A stretch of 64,000 nt of DNA from positions 13,597,479 to 13,661,478 of the forward strand of contig NC_036450.1 of NCBI RefSeq assembly GCF_002775205.1, written 5' to 3'. How positions within the stretch are numbered: position 1 is the first letter of the stretch; every line of letters begins with the position of its first letter. Under the pieces are notes generated by a model. It ran no database searches, was not told the DNA's origin, and saw only the letters and a list, made by a program, of their open reading frames with translations. Both the position numbers and the translations under genes were made by a program. Below, in pieces: positions 36,936-49,652 of the stretch. The stretch comes from Xiphophorus maculatus. Its lineage: Eukaryota > Chordata > Actinopteri > Cyprinodontiformes > Poeciliidae.

Positions 36936-39900
36936 TTAGAAAAAGTCTGAGGCTTTCCGTCTCTTGGGAAGCTGCAGCAGATTGTCCGTGAGTGATGTGA
37001 GGTCCTGCGAGCTCGGCGTCTTAGCTTTGGTGGGCGTTGGCGTTCCTGAAGGAGTGGCTGGTCCAGCGAAGGGAGACTTGCAGGGGGTGACTCTGTGCGA
37101 GGGCGACGGCGTGTAACTCGCCCGTAGCGCTTTGTCTGTGTATTTGCTAGAAGTCCGATTTACAAGCCGCTGCAGGGCGGGCGTCAGGGCCGGGCTCAGA
37201 CCTTTAGGCGTAAGACTGCAAAGTAGAAAACGTGTTCTCTTATTTTTGAGAATTTCTTCATGAGTATATAAATCAGGAAAACATTTAACAAAGATAGTGC
37301 ACTCCTTACCTTGCTAGGTTCTCTGTAACCTTTCTCAATGCCTCCTGTTTCTTTGCACGATTTTTCGCAGCAGCTTCATTTGCCATCTTTATACCCAGCC
37401 TCTCTCTTCGTCCTGGTTCGGGAATCTTTTGAACACAACAATAAGCATCAAAATGTAGCGAGATAAATAATTAGACATTAATAACCCAGACATAAAAAAA
37501 GGATATCTCTCTAACCTTGAATGATGGGCCATGATTTCGCTCAACATATGGCGTATCTGATCCATCCAGACGGAACGGCGTGCTCTCTATCTCTCCCCAG
37601 GTCATCAGAGGTGAATCAGCAACACCTGAAAAAGCCAAAAATGACATTTGCATGAAACTATCCAAAAGAGTGCCTCTGAGAAACCCAAAGAAAGCAATAA
37701 AATATGCTTAATTAAACTAAAGATCAATTTGGAAGAGATGGTTGAGCAAACACAAGTATGAAAGTAGAAAGTCATCAGTTTGGATAATGGATAAAATAAA
37801 TAGAAAAGAGGGAACTTAAAAAGTGAGTGAACCTCAAAGTAGGACGGCAGGTAGTGATTATTTTAGCAATTGATTATTCTCAGATTTTTCATTTAAACAC
37901 TTGAGCTTATTTTATACAATATTAAAAGTATGCAAAAAATGGGGAAAAAAAATTCTAAACAAGAAAATAACATTTTATTGCATTAAAAATGCAATACAAC
38001 GCATCTGCAGCTAAATGGATAATTGATACTTAAATAAGCCCTTTCTGCTTTACTTACCATTAATGCAGTGCAGGGCTGATCTTTTGAATATTTTTTAGAT
38101 GCAACAAATTAATAACTGGACATCAAAAAGTGCTTAATAAGAGAAATTTGCAGAATGTGAACCAGGTGAAGTTTAGGGATTCTGGATAGAACATACTTTT
38201 AAAGAAAGTTTTCATCTAAAATGCAAAATGTGTAATTTTTCACAGTTTTGAGAGTGTTATGCTTTAAGCAAACTGTATATTTTAGGGTCTGTTTACGCCA
38301 ATTAACTTTTAATCAATTACTAGTAAGTTAGATAATTATTTCAATAATCAATTAATCACAATTGTTTCAGCCCTACTTCGTAGGACTGAATAATTTGCAG
38401 GGTCACTCACCAGGGGCAGGTGATGGAGTCCTTTCAAAGCCATATCCATTCACCGTTGGGGATTCATGCGGTATTAGCTCCTTCCCATCAGGGCCCACTT
38501 TACCCTGTTTGAACTGCAAAAAAATTAAAAAATTAATAAACATAATTCATAAGCGACACCATTCAAATAAACATTTCTTTTGGAAAAAAATTTGACTGTT
38601 TGAAGTAAAACAATCAAGTCCTGGAAACCAAAAGAGCAGAGCTCATCCCAAAATAAATGTTACAGTTCCAATTTTTATAACAAATAATATTTCGCAACAC
38701 CTGGAGCAGTATGTGATTTTCTTCTTTGAATAAAAACAATATTATACAAAAAATTCTGGTTTTAAACTAATTTTTACACACGGTTTCTGTGCCATGAAAA
38801 CTTCACCCATTATTGTAGTTACCTGTGCATTGAGGGCTGCAGCCTGTTGAATCTGGCTTTTGTTCAGAGCTTTGCTGAACGGATCTCCAACAAACCGAGT
38901 GTTCCTGTGCACCACTTCTCTGGGCTTCTTAAAGATTGCATCATCATCTTTAACACCTAAGATAAAGGTAAAAAATTACATTTTCTGAGTTAAAAAATCT
39001 TCAAACATTTTATGCCACACTTTAGAAAATGTTGTGTGAGTTAAAGGGAAATTGACTAATTAAAAAATTAAGCAGTTTTCTCAGTTTAACATTCATACCC
39101 TCTGGATAGTACATCAAGGCATTTTTTGCTTTGTACTCCCACGTTTCCAGTCCAGCTTTAACGCATTCAAGAGCAGCTTTCTCCATTGACGGGAGGGCGA
39201 GGTTCTCCTCGTGGCGCTGCAAAAAAGATCACAGATGATTTAAATCTTTCCACTCTTTCTACAGTAAACCACAAATGCACCAAAAAGCAGTCATGTTTTC
39301 TTTTCTGATCTCTAATGTCTAGGAAACATCCAAATGCAGCTACATAGCAGCACTATGTGTCTCAGCACACTGCTAAGCCATTCAGGTGCAGCATACTACA
39401 CATACTTTAACTCAATTCAACTATAATTTTTTTTTTTTTTTCCTGTAGATGATTTAATTACATGGCAGCATCATAAACACGATTAATGTTGCTTTGGAAA
39501 CAAGCAACCCCTACAGGCCTCAGAGTTGTTGTGATGCAACTTTAAGCTAAAACTTGTAAGCCGACAAAAACACCTTATGCTATAATCACACTGGAGGCTG
39601 GTGGCTTAATTTAAGCTGTACCCAAATAACACCTCTGAAGCTACGGTGTAAATGATCTGAAGCAGATAATTTACACCATGTCTCCAGAAAACAAAAACAA
39701 CAACCTTCAATTCAGGCACCTCATTAAATTACTTTGAAAATAACAGCCCAGAATCAATACCAACCTGTTTAAATTCAGCCTCTGCCTCATATAACCAGGC
39801 GTGCTTCAGTTTCTCTTTGTCTTCTGCTAGATCCATTATTTGCTCGAAGGATGCATTATCTTCACTGGTGTTTTTAGCAAGAAAACGATCCAGACTGGGC

Positions 39901-41193
39901 AGCTCTTTTTCTTCTTTGTCATCATCCTTTCGCTCTACAGAAACATGGTCCAACAAATGGATGGGTCAATTACTGTAGTTTACACATATATCTACTGAAT
40001 TTACTTCCACATCAACAGGGTTAAACTAAACTAAGCATATTTGTCTTAACTTACCCAAATCCGAACTTTTACTGCAGTAAGTGGAAGACGGCGATCCTGA
40101 GCGACCAACTGGTGTTTCAAAACTGGCAGGGGTCAAATCTTGCATTTTGCCAAAAAGAGAAATAGAAATAAATCACTAAAAAAAAACTGAACCAAAAAAA
40201 TCATATAGTGTAAAATAAATACTCATTTCATTTGGAAATTCTCTACTTACAAGGTGCAGAGGTTTGTGGTGTGGATTTGTTCAACGATGAGCCGTATCTA
40301 ATGGATATCTCTCTCATCTTCTCAAGGTCTCCACTTTCCTCCGCTTCAAGGTATTCCCTTTGTGCTTGAAGTTTGGTGACATCTGGGAAAAAGTCCCTTT
40401 GGATAATTTTCTCCAAGCTCTGTCAAAAGCAGCCAAGTAAAGAAGACACAAACACTAAGAATACGTATAAAACCAAATTTAAGGCAACATAAAACAGTTC
40501 TGTAGTATTAAGCAGAAATTTACTAATTATGTTTTTCTTGGTTCATACAGTTCTGATTCTGGACCAACTTTGATTAAGAAAAAAACTGTCCAAATTATTT
40601 AAAAGGGGCAGTAGTTGTGAGTGTAGCAGAAAATTGAGTTCAAGAATCATCTCCATTTTATACATCGAAGAATCTCAAACATCTTGATTTCGTTCTAAAG
40701 TCAATCAAAATACCCTGTGGCTCATTAAAAGTAAATTGGTCGAGTCTGATCTCTGCACGACTAATTGCAAAGATCGGTGGAAAAACTGAATCTGTTGCTT
40801 TATTATATTTGGTGTTGCACATGTTCTCCTGAACAAAAATCTTAAGAAAATTGTACAATAGCTGTCCAATATTAAGTAACGATTAGAATATTGTGCAAAC
40901 ATATCCAGTTCCTGCTTCTTATTGGTTTATAACTTTAAGTTTGTACGCCAAAACGTTGGAAATACGTCGACGCTCACAGTGTTCAAGACTATGTTTACAT
41001 CTTAAGATCAAGGTCGTCTCTGAATCCGTGTTTGTCTTGAGTTACTTACCTGAATATAATCCTCTTCATCGAGAACTTTTCTCTTCAGTTTCCCCTCTTC
41101 TTTGTCCTCAGGCTGACACAGAGCCACGGTTGTGACCGCTGACGGAACCAGAGTCCCGGACAAGGCTCTCCGAACACTGGCGCTACCCTCCAT
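36936..41193 (-). CDS. ess2: ESS2 splicing factor homologue (DGCR14)
   Basis: Nuclear protein associated with the spliceosome C complex. Exons in transcript order: 41193-41050, 40419-40251, 40138-40055, 39934-39765, 39216-39099, 38956-38823, 38513-38411, 37625-37516, 37425-37310 and 37215-36936. They give 1428 bp, 475 aa (human 476), and every junction keeps frame. Recognisable blocks are VLDEEDYI at the end of exon 1, SLEKIIQRDFFPDV in exon 2, and then NASFEQIMDLAEDKEKLKHAWLYEAEAEF and ALMYYPEG. Later come VHRNTRFVGDPF, the MTWGEIESTPFRLDGSD block, and a basic C-terminus (LPKRRKASDFF) that may act as a nuclear signal. It lies directly downstream of dgcr2 in the same orientation as in mammals. 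Its own CpG-rich promoter lies at about 41200-41440. Confidence 0.96.
37850..38382 (+). repeat. AATCGATTAATCG-family repeat, copy F
   Basis: Carries the forward core (GGTGAAGTTTAGGGATTCTG, then AGAACATAC) and ends AATCAATTAATCACAATTG. It is antisense to ess2, in the intron before the 38411 exon. Confidence 0.55.
39217..39764 (-). other. ess2 intron
   Basis: AT-rich, no recognised element. The other long ess2 introns (38514-38822 and 40420-41049) are also empty. Confidence 0.6.
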
Positions 41194-41443
41194 TGTAGAG
41201 CCTGTTAGCCTTTTAGCTCAAAGGCTAACGGCGACTCTATTGCGATAGAAAAACCCCGACTTCTAGATGATACCAAAGGGCGAATTTCAGCTCAAAAATA
41301 GCATATGTTTAAAATAAAGTTAAGGAAATAAATATACAAAGACTAAAAGAAGAGTCAGCCTTGCTAAATGTAACGTTTCATCTAACTTTCAGCCATTACG
41401 ACACTGTACGCCACCGTACACGCGACGTAATTACGTAATGTTG

Positions 41444-41489
41444 TCTTCTTCTTCTTCTTCTTCTTCTTCTTCTACTACTACTACTACAG
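41444..41489. repeat. (CTT)n-(CTA)n compound microsatellite
   Basis: About ten CTT units followed by about five CTA units, just upstream of ess2. Confidence 0.9.
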
Positions 41490-41616
41490 TTTAATGGCGG
41501 TTGGCAAACACCAATATGGTGCATTACCGCCACCAAGCAGTAAGGAGTCTGAATCAAAAAAACTAAGCACCACTTATTCCTGCCTGCATATAAGATGATT
41601 CAATAAGGGTTGCCTA

Positions 41617-41723
<107 letters not shown>

Positions 41724-42240
41724 GCCATCATAAAATGCACCAGTACTGATTATACTGATGATGATTGATAATTAATACTTCTACATTGATTGAGAAAGAA
41801 AATAGTCTATTCATGTCAACCTGACAAAAAGTTATATCTGGATTTGAACTGCTAAACAAAGACATAAATTTTATTTAAGATTTTTTCTTAAAAAAAAAAT
41901 GTACAAAAGAAATTTACAGACAACTTTGTTCTGTTGTAGGATAAATCTACATAGGTTATTCACAAACAATAAAGTCATGAAAGTATTTATTAGATCATAA
42001 TCACATAACAAGAAGCCGTTTTACAAAAAGTTACTCCATTCTTGATATATGGAACAACCATCAAATATCAAATGTCAAAAGGTAAGCGTATATCTCTGCA
42101 TGCAGGTTTGTTTGATCAAAATGACACAATTAGATCCATTTTGTTCATAAATTTGGTTATTTATTTGACTCATGAGCAAAAAAAAAATAACTTAAGGTCT
42201 CCATAAATTTTCATGTTGCTGTAAATCTATATGAAGGGAA

Positions 42241-43721
42241 TTAGTTTTCAGTGTTTCCGACTACAAATGACAATCTTTTCTGACGTCTCCATTTTGCTCT
42301 TCGGTTTTTAAACCAAACCTACCAGGAAGAAAAGAGACAGAATTATTATTTAATACCTCCCATTCTTCATATTTGGCAGGGTAGTTCATGTCCACATAAT
42401 CTAAAGAGAGTGAAACCTCTCCATCAAGCATTAGCAACACATGCAGCTGCTGTCTTACTTCTACTCTTTCTTCTCTTAAGTTAGTTTGCTGTGCAAGTTT
42501 CTCTCGCGCGTTTACATCTGGATACTGGTTCTGCAGGAACAGTTCCTCCAGTGCATCCAGCTGTTCTTCGGTGAAAATTGTACGGTGACGCCTGGTTCGC
42601 CTCTGCACCTGGCCGACCTTAGGCTGCTGCTCCTCCCTTTGAGCCTCCCCCAGCCGGCACGTCTCTGAGATCATAGCTGCTCGGTTCCATCCGTACTGAC
42701 AGGCTGCAATAAGATTCACATACGTCATCATAGTTTTAAATGAAAATGACAAATGCACTTTTCTTAAACTGAAAAGATCATGTTGAGTCATACCCACGTA
42801 AACAGGAAAATGCTACCATACATGGATTATTAACTATAATTTGGAATGCCACTGTCTATAAATCAAGACAATCACATAAGGATGTGGTTTTCTGACAAAC
42901 AGCCTTTAGTGAGAGGACTTTAGACAACCTTGCAGTGTTGCTTTGACAGCCAGATTATTCAGTTGTGAACCACGGACAAATAATGTGGATTACTATGAAA
43001 CTTGACCAATGTCTACTAGGCTCAAAATTACAATGGTGGTCAGAACTGGAACAGAAATTGCAATATCTACATTAATGCTGACAGGATTTCTGTTTTGATT
43101 TCCAGTTTCATTCACAGGGGGTCATTTGACATGTGATAATGACAGGCACTGCATCACTGGAGAATGCTTTTAAATCTCTTGGGTGCCAGTTTTTTAAGTC
43201 TTCTGACTTCCTTGTCCTCACTAAATCAATTTGCATATAAGTCTTCATGTCCACATTCTCACTCCTTTGGTGTGGCCTCATGCTTGTGTATGATGAATTT
43301 AAGGATTAGCCTTGGAACTAATTTCATATTGCTTCTTATACTCAGCTAGCAAAACCTATATCAGCTTGAGAATCTATGTACCTTTATGAGCTACAACCCT
43401 GCCTTCACATGGCCGAAGTGTTGCCTTCAGGGTTTCAGAACATAAAACTGAATTTCCATAGTTACTTTATACAAAGACAGACGATGGTACGTTCTTACCG
43501 TCATGGATGAGATCAGAGTGCAGCATGTCAGCGCAGTGGGAACAGAAACAGCAGCACAAGCAGGTGTGATGAACAGGCTCAGGACAAACCATCTTCTCCT
43601 TCAGTCCAAAAACTCTTGTTCCACATGGTTGTTTGTCTCCAATACTGCTAGGATATTTGTTCAGAATGTTCTCAATGGTGAACGGAAACTTTTGTCTTTC
43701 CATCTTGATGTGTCTGTCCAT
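42241..43721 (-). CDS. gsc2: GSC2 goosecoid-type homeobox transcription factor
   Basis: DNA-binding repressor of the goosecoid family. Exons: 43721-43499, 42703-42459 and 42318-42241. They give 546 bp, 181 aa (human about 205). An eh1-like Groucho-binding motif, FPFTIENIL, lies at residues 12-20. The homeodomain spans about 111-170 ([19 protein letters not shown] to [14 protein letters not shown]). Lys160 in WFKNRR is homeodomain position 50, as expected for Gsc/Bicoid-type DNA specificity. The second intron falls between residues 46 and 47 of the homeodomain, ahead of VWFKNRR. A second in-frame Met at residue 7 could also start translation. The C-terminal tail after the homeodomain is short (about 11 residues). 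The order after ess2 matches mammals, where GSC2 also neighbours ESS2. Confidence 0.93.
42704..43498 (-). other. gsc2 intron 1
   Basis: 0.8 kb intron. It includes one arm (43264-43345) of a direct repeat that flanks exon 1. Confidence 0.6.
43264..43345 (+). repeat. Direct repeat flanking gsc2 exon 1, intronic copy
   Basis: 82 bp beginning CCTTTGGTGTGG and ending TATACTCAG. It matches 44141-44221 with about five differences by eye. Confidence 0.85.
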
Positions 43722-46365
43722 TTTTTAAGGAAATTCCTTGAGCTCAAAAGCAGTAGTGATAACCAGATAGAGGCCTGTAACTCTCTGTGATACTTCCCCC
43801 TCAGTGGCTCCTCTGCTTCTACTCCTTCTACAAGAGCAAGTCTGGCCCTTATAGGCAAAAAAAAAAAAAAAAAAAAAAAGAGATGGAAGTAAAACTATAA
43901 TCCCCCTGTGGACCAGACACATAAAACGGTTGAAACTTAATTCTGAGCTAATCTGGGCAGTTTTGTGAAGAGGTTAGGGAGGACGGCAGATTCGGCTAAT
44001 CTCGCCTCATTCCTTTCTTCAAGCGAAATCAGATTTCACTGCATAAAATGAAAAGTGGAGAGCTCCTAAAATCCTCATTGTTGAGGTTTTAGAGAAAAGG
44101 GGATTGCTTGGTATTAGAAACCTGGACTTATAGATGGACACCTTTGGTGTGGTCTCATGCTTGTGTATGATAAATTTAAGGATTAGCCTTTGAATTAATT
44201 TCATATTGCTTCTTATGCTCAGTTTTAATGACAAATGATCTTGTATTCATTTGTCGATTTGCTCTGAAACTCCTAGCTGACATTTAACAACCCATAATGG
44301 ATGAGTGGGTGACATCTGAATAAAGATGCAACAAAGGTGCAGTTTTATGGGAATATATCCATCAATGTGGTTTATAGTCAGAATCATACATCCTGTGTCT
44401 TATCTTTGTGTTGCAGTCTTTTCAGTTTGACTTCGCTGACAATGTGCACAGCGGAGGTAAAGCTATTACTGGTTAAATTCATCTCCCTCCCAGCAAATCC
44501 TGTGATTTCATACAAGGCTATACATCTCCTTTTTTTTTCAGGGAATTAACGGATTTCCACAATCTGTCTTAAGCTCCAACCTGTTATAAGGGCTTTTGAA
44601 AACAGATAACAATAAACACCATTCCCATCCTTTTCACCTGGGTTTAATAGCGTTCAGATGGCTGATGTATAGTATGCGCCGTGTGCGAGATTGTTATCTT
44701 AGGTTATTGTGGTTCTCAAAAGAAGGAATTGCGCCAAAATCCGCGGGTCCACAGGGTTCAAAATTCATTACAGGGGATCAGAATTATCAAGGCTCGTGTT
44801 ATTGTTGTTGTAAGCAATATTTGGTACAACTGGTAAAGTGAAGAGAATTATAATGGCTCAGTTGGAAATAACGTCTTTATGGGGTTTTTTTCAGGTGCAT
44901 TTGAAGAGTAAACTGACTTAGTAGCTGAACTAATTGATTTATCACAAGACAAGAATGACTTGCACCATTTAAAGCAGACAATGTTATTATGTAATGGAAT
45001 GTAGTGCTGCAATTTAACAACTCTTCAAACTTAAAATAGTTAGACCCTCGCTCCCGAGTGGGGAGCAAGTGCAATCGATTTATGAAGTGAACATAAAAGG
45101 CTGTAGGAAATCAATAAAAATGTAGACAACAAACAGTTTATCAGATCATTTTGTGGCTTGCCATCCTTTAGTATTAGTGTATGTCTGCTGAGCAACTATT
45201 AAAACATCAGTCTTCCCTTTGATTGTGTAGCTCCTAGCACTATTCACCCTACATTTCTGTATTTCAGATGCAGCATGGAAATGAACTTTTCAATAAAATT
45301 CTAAAATGTCACATTTTACAGGCCAATGCTCTGAAACTTTTAGGCTTTTTAGTTTTGTATTCAGCAGTTGGAGTTCCCTCAGGCCTGAATAATGCTAAGA
45401 CAAAATAGTGTTCAAGATCACATTTGAGCCACGACACATAGTGAACTGCAGATTACTGCCAAAAATATTTGTCTTAAATATGTAAGAATATGCATCAAAA
45501 TTGACACAGACTAAAGAGAATTGTACCAAAGGTAAGGCCTGCATAAAACAAAGACTGCAAATACAAAAACTGAGATTATTACTTTTAAAAATATATATAT
45601 ATATGTACAATGTCTAATTGTGCATTAAGAGCATTTCAAATAGTCTGAAGCCAGATGAATGTTAGGAAAGAAGCGTTTTTGCAGCTACAGTTTTTGACCC
45701 GCAGAGTATAATCCTACGGTGGCCCTGAGGTGCAAACCACTTCAACAAAATCAAAAACACAACAATAACGAAACACAATTGCAAATTCAAAAATACAACA
45801 ACATTAACGAAGCACTACAACATTAACAAAACGGAAAGGGTATGAAAGTTACGTTTTTTTATTCATATTTTGAAATAGTAAATGCACGTTGAATTCTGGA
45901 ATTGTGTTAATATGTTCATGAATCCATCACTGTAAAGGTGTGTGTGTGTGTGGGCGTGTGTGTGTTCATCAATAAAAGCGATTTATCAGAATCAGTGGTA
46001 TCAAATGTAATTATTGTGCCCCAAAACAATTAAATAATCACATCAAAAGTTCGAAACGTTGTCCTTTGTTTTTTTATTTTTATTTTTCATTCTTATATAT
46101 AATAATGTGTTAGAGATTGTGTCAGTGGCTTTCATTAGTGTGTATTCTGGGTAAAACAGTATTAGATTAAAAGATAATTGACTAATGCGCCCCCTGGTGC
46201 CAGAACACTGTAACGCCCACACGGCAGAGCGACACGGGCGGCACGCAATTCGCCACTCGCGATAACTTGCGTTGGATCAGCTGCAGCAAGGGCGGAAAAG
46301 GCGGGAGGAGCTTGCCGCTTCCGCGTCCGCGCAACAGTAGCAGAAACAGAAAATACAAGGGCAAA
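43722..46365. other. Spacer between gsc2 and the MADF-BESS gene (divergent)
   Basis: 2.6 kb shared upstream region. It contains an A tract at about 43857-43880, the upstream repeat copy at 44141, and an A/C-rich stretch near 45740-45840. The promoter side of the MADF-BESS gene is GC-rich from about 46185. No gene is supported. Confidence 0.55.
44141..44221 (+). repeat. Direct repeat flanking gsc2 exon 1, upstream copy
   Basis: Same sequence and orientation as 43264-43345, about 420 bp upstream of the gsc2 start codon. Confidence 0.85.
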
Positions 46366-48904
46366 ATGGAAGATAAGTTAATTTTAGCTGTATTTAATTA
46401 CCCGGAACTGTACAATGTCACTTTACCGAATTACCGTTGCACGGAAAGTCGGATAAACGCTTGGAGAAACATCAGTATGGCACTTGGTTACCCATGTGAG
46501 TATTTGTTTATCGCAACTTTACTCCCAGTTATTGTTTGCTTAGCCGCATCTGCGTCGGGAGCCTAATCAGGCACGAGTTGTTTACGGGACACAGAAGTAT
46601 TTCACGCTTCTGAACCTGGCGATTTGCTGTGATTCGGGTGTTTATCCCGGTTGCTAGGTCCACTTTGACGCTGATGCAGCCGCGCGCGCCGTGCTAGCGG
46701 TGACGGCCGTTGCTCCACGCCGCAGGCCGCGCTGCGCGGAGCGGAGCGGCGCGGCGTGCCTCTACCGCGGAGCTAGCCGCGGCGCTGAACTTGCTCTGCG
46801 GCATGGACACGCAGCACTCTCCGACCTTCGAGCGACTCTAGGCGCGTTCTTTGCTGAAACTGTGCTAGAAATGCTGGGAGAGCAGAGAATGCTCCTGAAA
46901 AGCCGTAAAAGTTCACAGCAGAGCCTCGGTTCGTTAAACATGCCACAAATGGAGGGCCCCAACCCAGAGTAAGTGCGCAAAGGCAACAGAGTGCAGAACT
47001 GAAATATACTTATAAACCATATACAAAAATGCCTTTAGTAATGTTTGGTCTTATTTATTTTTGAAGATCCAACTTTAGAATATTGTTGATAAATAACTCA
47101 ATTGAAAAACTTTTTACACATCAGTGTAAAGGTTTAAATTATGCAATGACAAATAAAAACACCCAATATAGACTTATCCACTGTGCTGGTTGGAACACAT
47201 GTAATTATTTTTTTAACGTAATTAGCCTTAAAATCTTTGAAAGGAAACTCAGATTGTTCTTGTCAAACAGATGCTTTGCAGATGATTCAGAACTCAAGGT
47301 TTTCTTCACATTATAGCCACAAACCTTAATGTATTTTATTAGAACTTTGTGTGACAAACAACAATTAGTGCATAATTCTAAATGAAAAAAAATATATATG
47401 GTTTTATTATTTTTTCAGCCTTAAACATATTGAGAACAACGCCGATGCTTTTGGAGCCTGTTTTGCACTTGTAGAAATTGATGGGTTTTTTTTTTGTTCA
47501 TTCTTAAGGTTACATTTAGTCAGATTAGGATGGGAAACACATCAACATCAGCTGTCAAGTCTTGCCATATTTTTTTTTCTTTTAAATACAGATCTGAACT
47601 CCAAGGCACTTTCTTACTTTCCAACTTCAAGATGCGTCCTTTCTCCAACACACCTGAATCAAACGAATCTCTGGTTACACGAGCCGATTGACTGCTGAAT
47701 CGAAACATCAGTTTGATTCAGGTGTTTTAGGGCAGTCCTGATCTAAACATTTTAAAAATAATTATGAATAAGAAGTTTGATATTTTCTCTTATTTCAGAA
47801 AGTGAAACTCATTAATTCATTAGAGTTAAATACTTCCAGCCTTTATGGCTTGTGATTTTGAAGATCAAATAAAAAGGGCTAATTTACCCAAAACTGACAG
47901 GCTTCTGTTCATGCAGTTCTCTCGCCAATCAAGCACAGTAACACCAAGGTTGAACCAACTTTTGGTACGTTTGGCAATGTGGCCAGTAAGCAAGTCCTGC
48001 TGGAAGATAGTCAGCATCTAGATAAAGTTTTTCAGCAGAAGGAAGCATAGAGTCCTCTAAAATTTCAGGGTAGACTGTTGCATTAACTGTGAACTTCAGA
48101 AAACTGAGTGGGCCAACACAGTGATCATTGAAAACAATAAAAAGGCTTGAAATATTTCACTATATGTGTTGTAAATCTTTGAAAGTTTTGGTAATGTTCC
48201 AGTTTTACACTCTGAAATCTTGTTTTTCAGCCCATGAATGCAAAAGGAAATGGAAAAATCTAAGAGACCGCTACCTGAAGGAAGTCCGGATGGAGCTCAA
48301 AGGCAAAAAGCAGGGAGAGTTTGTACAAAGCAAATGGAAATACAGACAGCTGATGAACTTTATCGCCCCCTTCACCGGATCCAGAGTGGGAGTGACGGAC
48401 ATTTGTGGCAACTGTGACGACCACAACAACCCTGACCACGAATCCGGGAGTGGTGAGGGAGACACCGCTTCGTCAGAGTCGACCAAGACTTCTCTAAAGG
48501 TTTCTACGAGTCCGTCCGATCAAAAAGCTCCGCTGGCCTTCGTAACGCAGCTTCCCGCGTTGTCTCAGGACACAGAGCTGACTCAGCTGGCCATGGTGGC
48601 CAAGATGTCCCCCGTCTCCCAGATAACCCCCACCAGCAACACTGGACGGAAACGGACTTTGTTGCCGGAGTCGGCGTCTCCTCAAAGTACAGACTTGTCA
48701 AATAAGTGGCTGGTGAAGGAAGGCGGCGGGCCGCTCCCCGCCAGGATGCGGCAGGACGAGGACGAGCTGTTTCTGCTGAGCTTCGTTCCAGCTCTGAAGA
48801 GACTGGCCCCACAGAAAAGGTGCGAGACTAAAATGAAGATCCAGCAGATAATGTACGAAGCAGAATTTAACGTGCAGGAAAAAAAGGCGCCGCAAGACAC
48901 ATAG
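46366..48904 (+). CDS. MADF-BESS domain protein (DNA-binding regulator, unnamed)
   Basis: Two exons, 46366-46495 and 48231-48904, make 804 bp, 267 aa. The N-terminus (DKLILAVFNYPELYNVTLPNYRCTESRINAWRNIS, then HECKRKWKNLRDRYLKEVR) is a MADF/Myb-SANT-like DNA-binding domain, about residues 1-85. A basic linker reads LKGKKQGEFVQSKWKYRQLMNFI. The middle is Ser/Thr-rich and low complexity. The C-terminus (DEDELFLLSFVPALKRLAPQKRCETKMKIQQIMYEAEF, about 219-256) is a BESS protein-interaction motif. This pair of domains marks transcriptional regulators and domesticated PIF/Harbinger-type partner proteins. I do not recognise a vertebrate gene name. AATAAA at 48979-48984 is a good polyadenylation signal. 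The gene converges on rnf185. Confidence 0.85.
46496..48230 (+). other. Intron of the MADF-BESS gene with a CpG-rich start
   Basis: 46630-46980 is strongly GC/CpG-rich and extends the promoter island. The rest is AT-rich. An imperfect 15-bp inverted repeat ACACCTGAATCAAAC / GTTTGATTCAGGTGTT lies at about 47649-47727, probably a decayed DNA element. 47880-48120 also looks like old transposon sequence, unplaced. Confidence 0.5.
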
Positions 48905-49652
48905 AATCGATCAAAATTTAACTTATTTTTCTTTCCAAGCTTCATTAAGACTTTTCTTCAAAATGTCTTTCAATTAAAATAAAGTGTTGCTTTTTGATTT
49001 GCGTGTTTATTTGATGGCTTTTGTAGAGATTAAGTAGTAATAAAACGATACAGAGACAAAGAAAAAGTCATAACTCATTTATAAAGTTTTACTGTCAGAG
49101 GAAATTCAGTTAGAAAAGTTACCCCCATTTTCAACAAGTTTTCATTTATTCTCTAATCTACAATATTTTACATTTAATTACAGTGAAAATCAGAAAAGAA
49201 AAGGTTTGTACAGTTTGGAGCAAAACACTGTTTGAAAAGAAGGTTTTTTATCTGATTACAAGCGAAACAAATTCAGGCTCTGGGTTAATGCATGCTCATC
49301 CGTTTTGTCAAAACCCGACTCCATTATGTAGCAATGCATTTAATCATTGGTTAGCAGTTTCCAGTATTTAGGTTTTTCTGAAGAAACTGCTTGAAATGTC
49401 CCCAAAGAGGATATAAATAGAAGCACAGTCAGTATGAGTATTCAAATATCTATTTAAGGCTTGAATAAAATGTTATGATTACTCAAAAGTCTGATTTGGG
49501 TCAGTAAATTAAGACTAGGACAAAAAAAATCATCAGTATCTTGGTGTGTAAAACATCTGGTTTCAACTGTATTTGAAAGGAGCGACATAAAACATTAAAC
49601 AAAATCTCTGTCCAATCTGAAGTGACGACAACCTGATCAGTTTCCAAAGCTT
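48905..49652. other. Convergent 3' UTRs (MADF-BESS gene and rnf185)
   Basis: The two genes end 748 bp apart and face each other. AATAAA at 48979 serves the plus-strand gene. TTTATT at about 49004 and 49146 could serve rnf185, so the transcripts may overlap. Confidence 0.5.
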
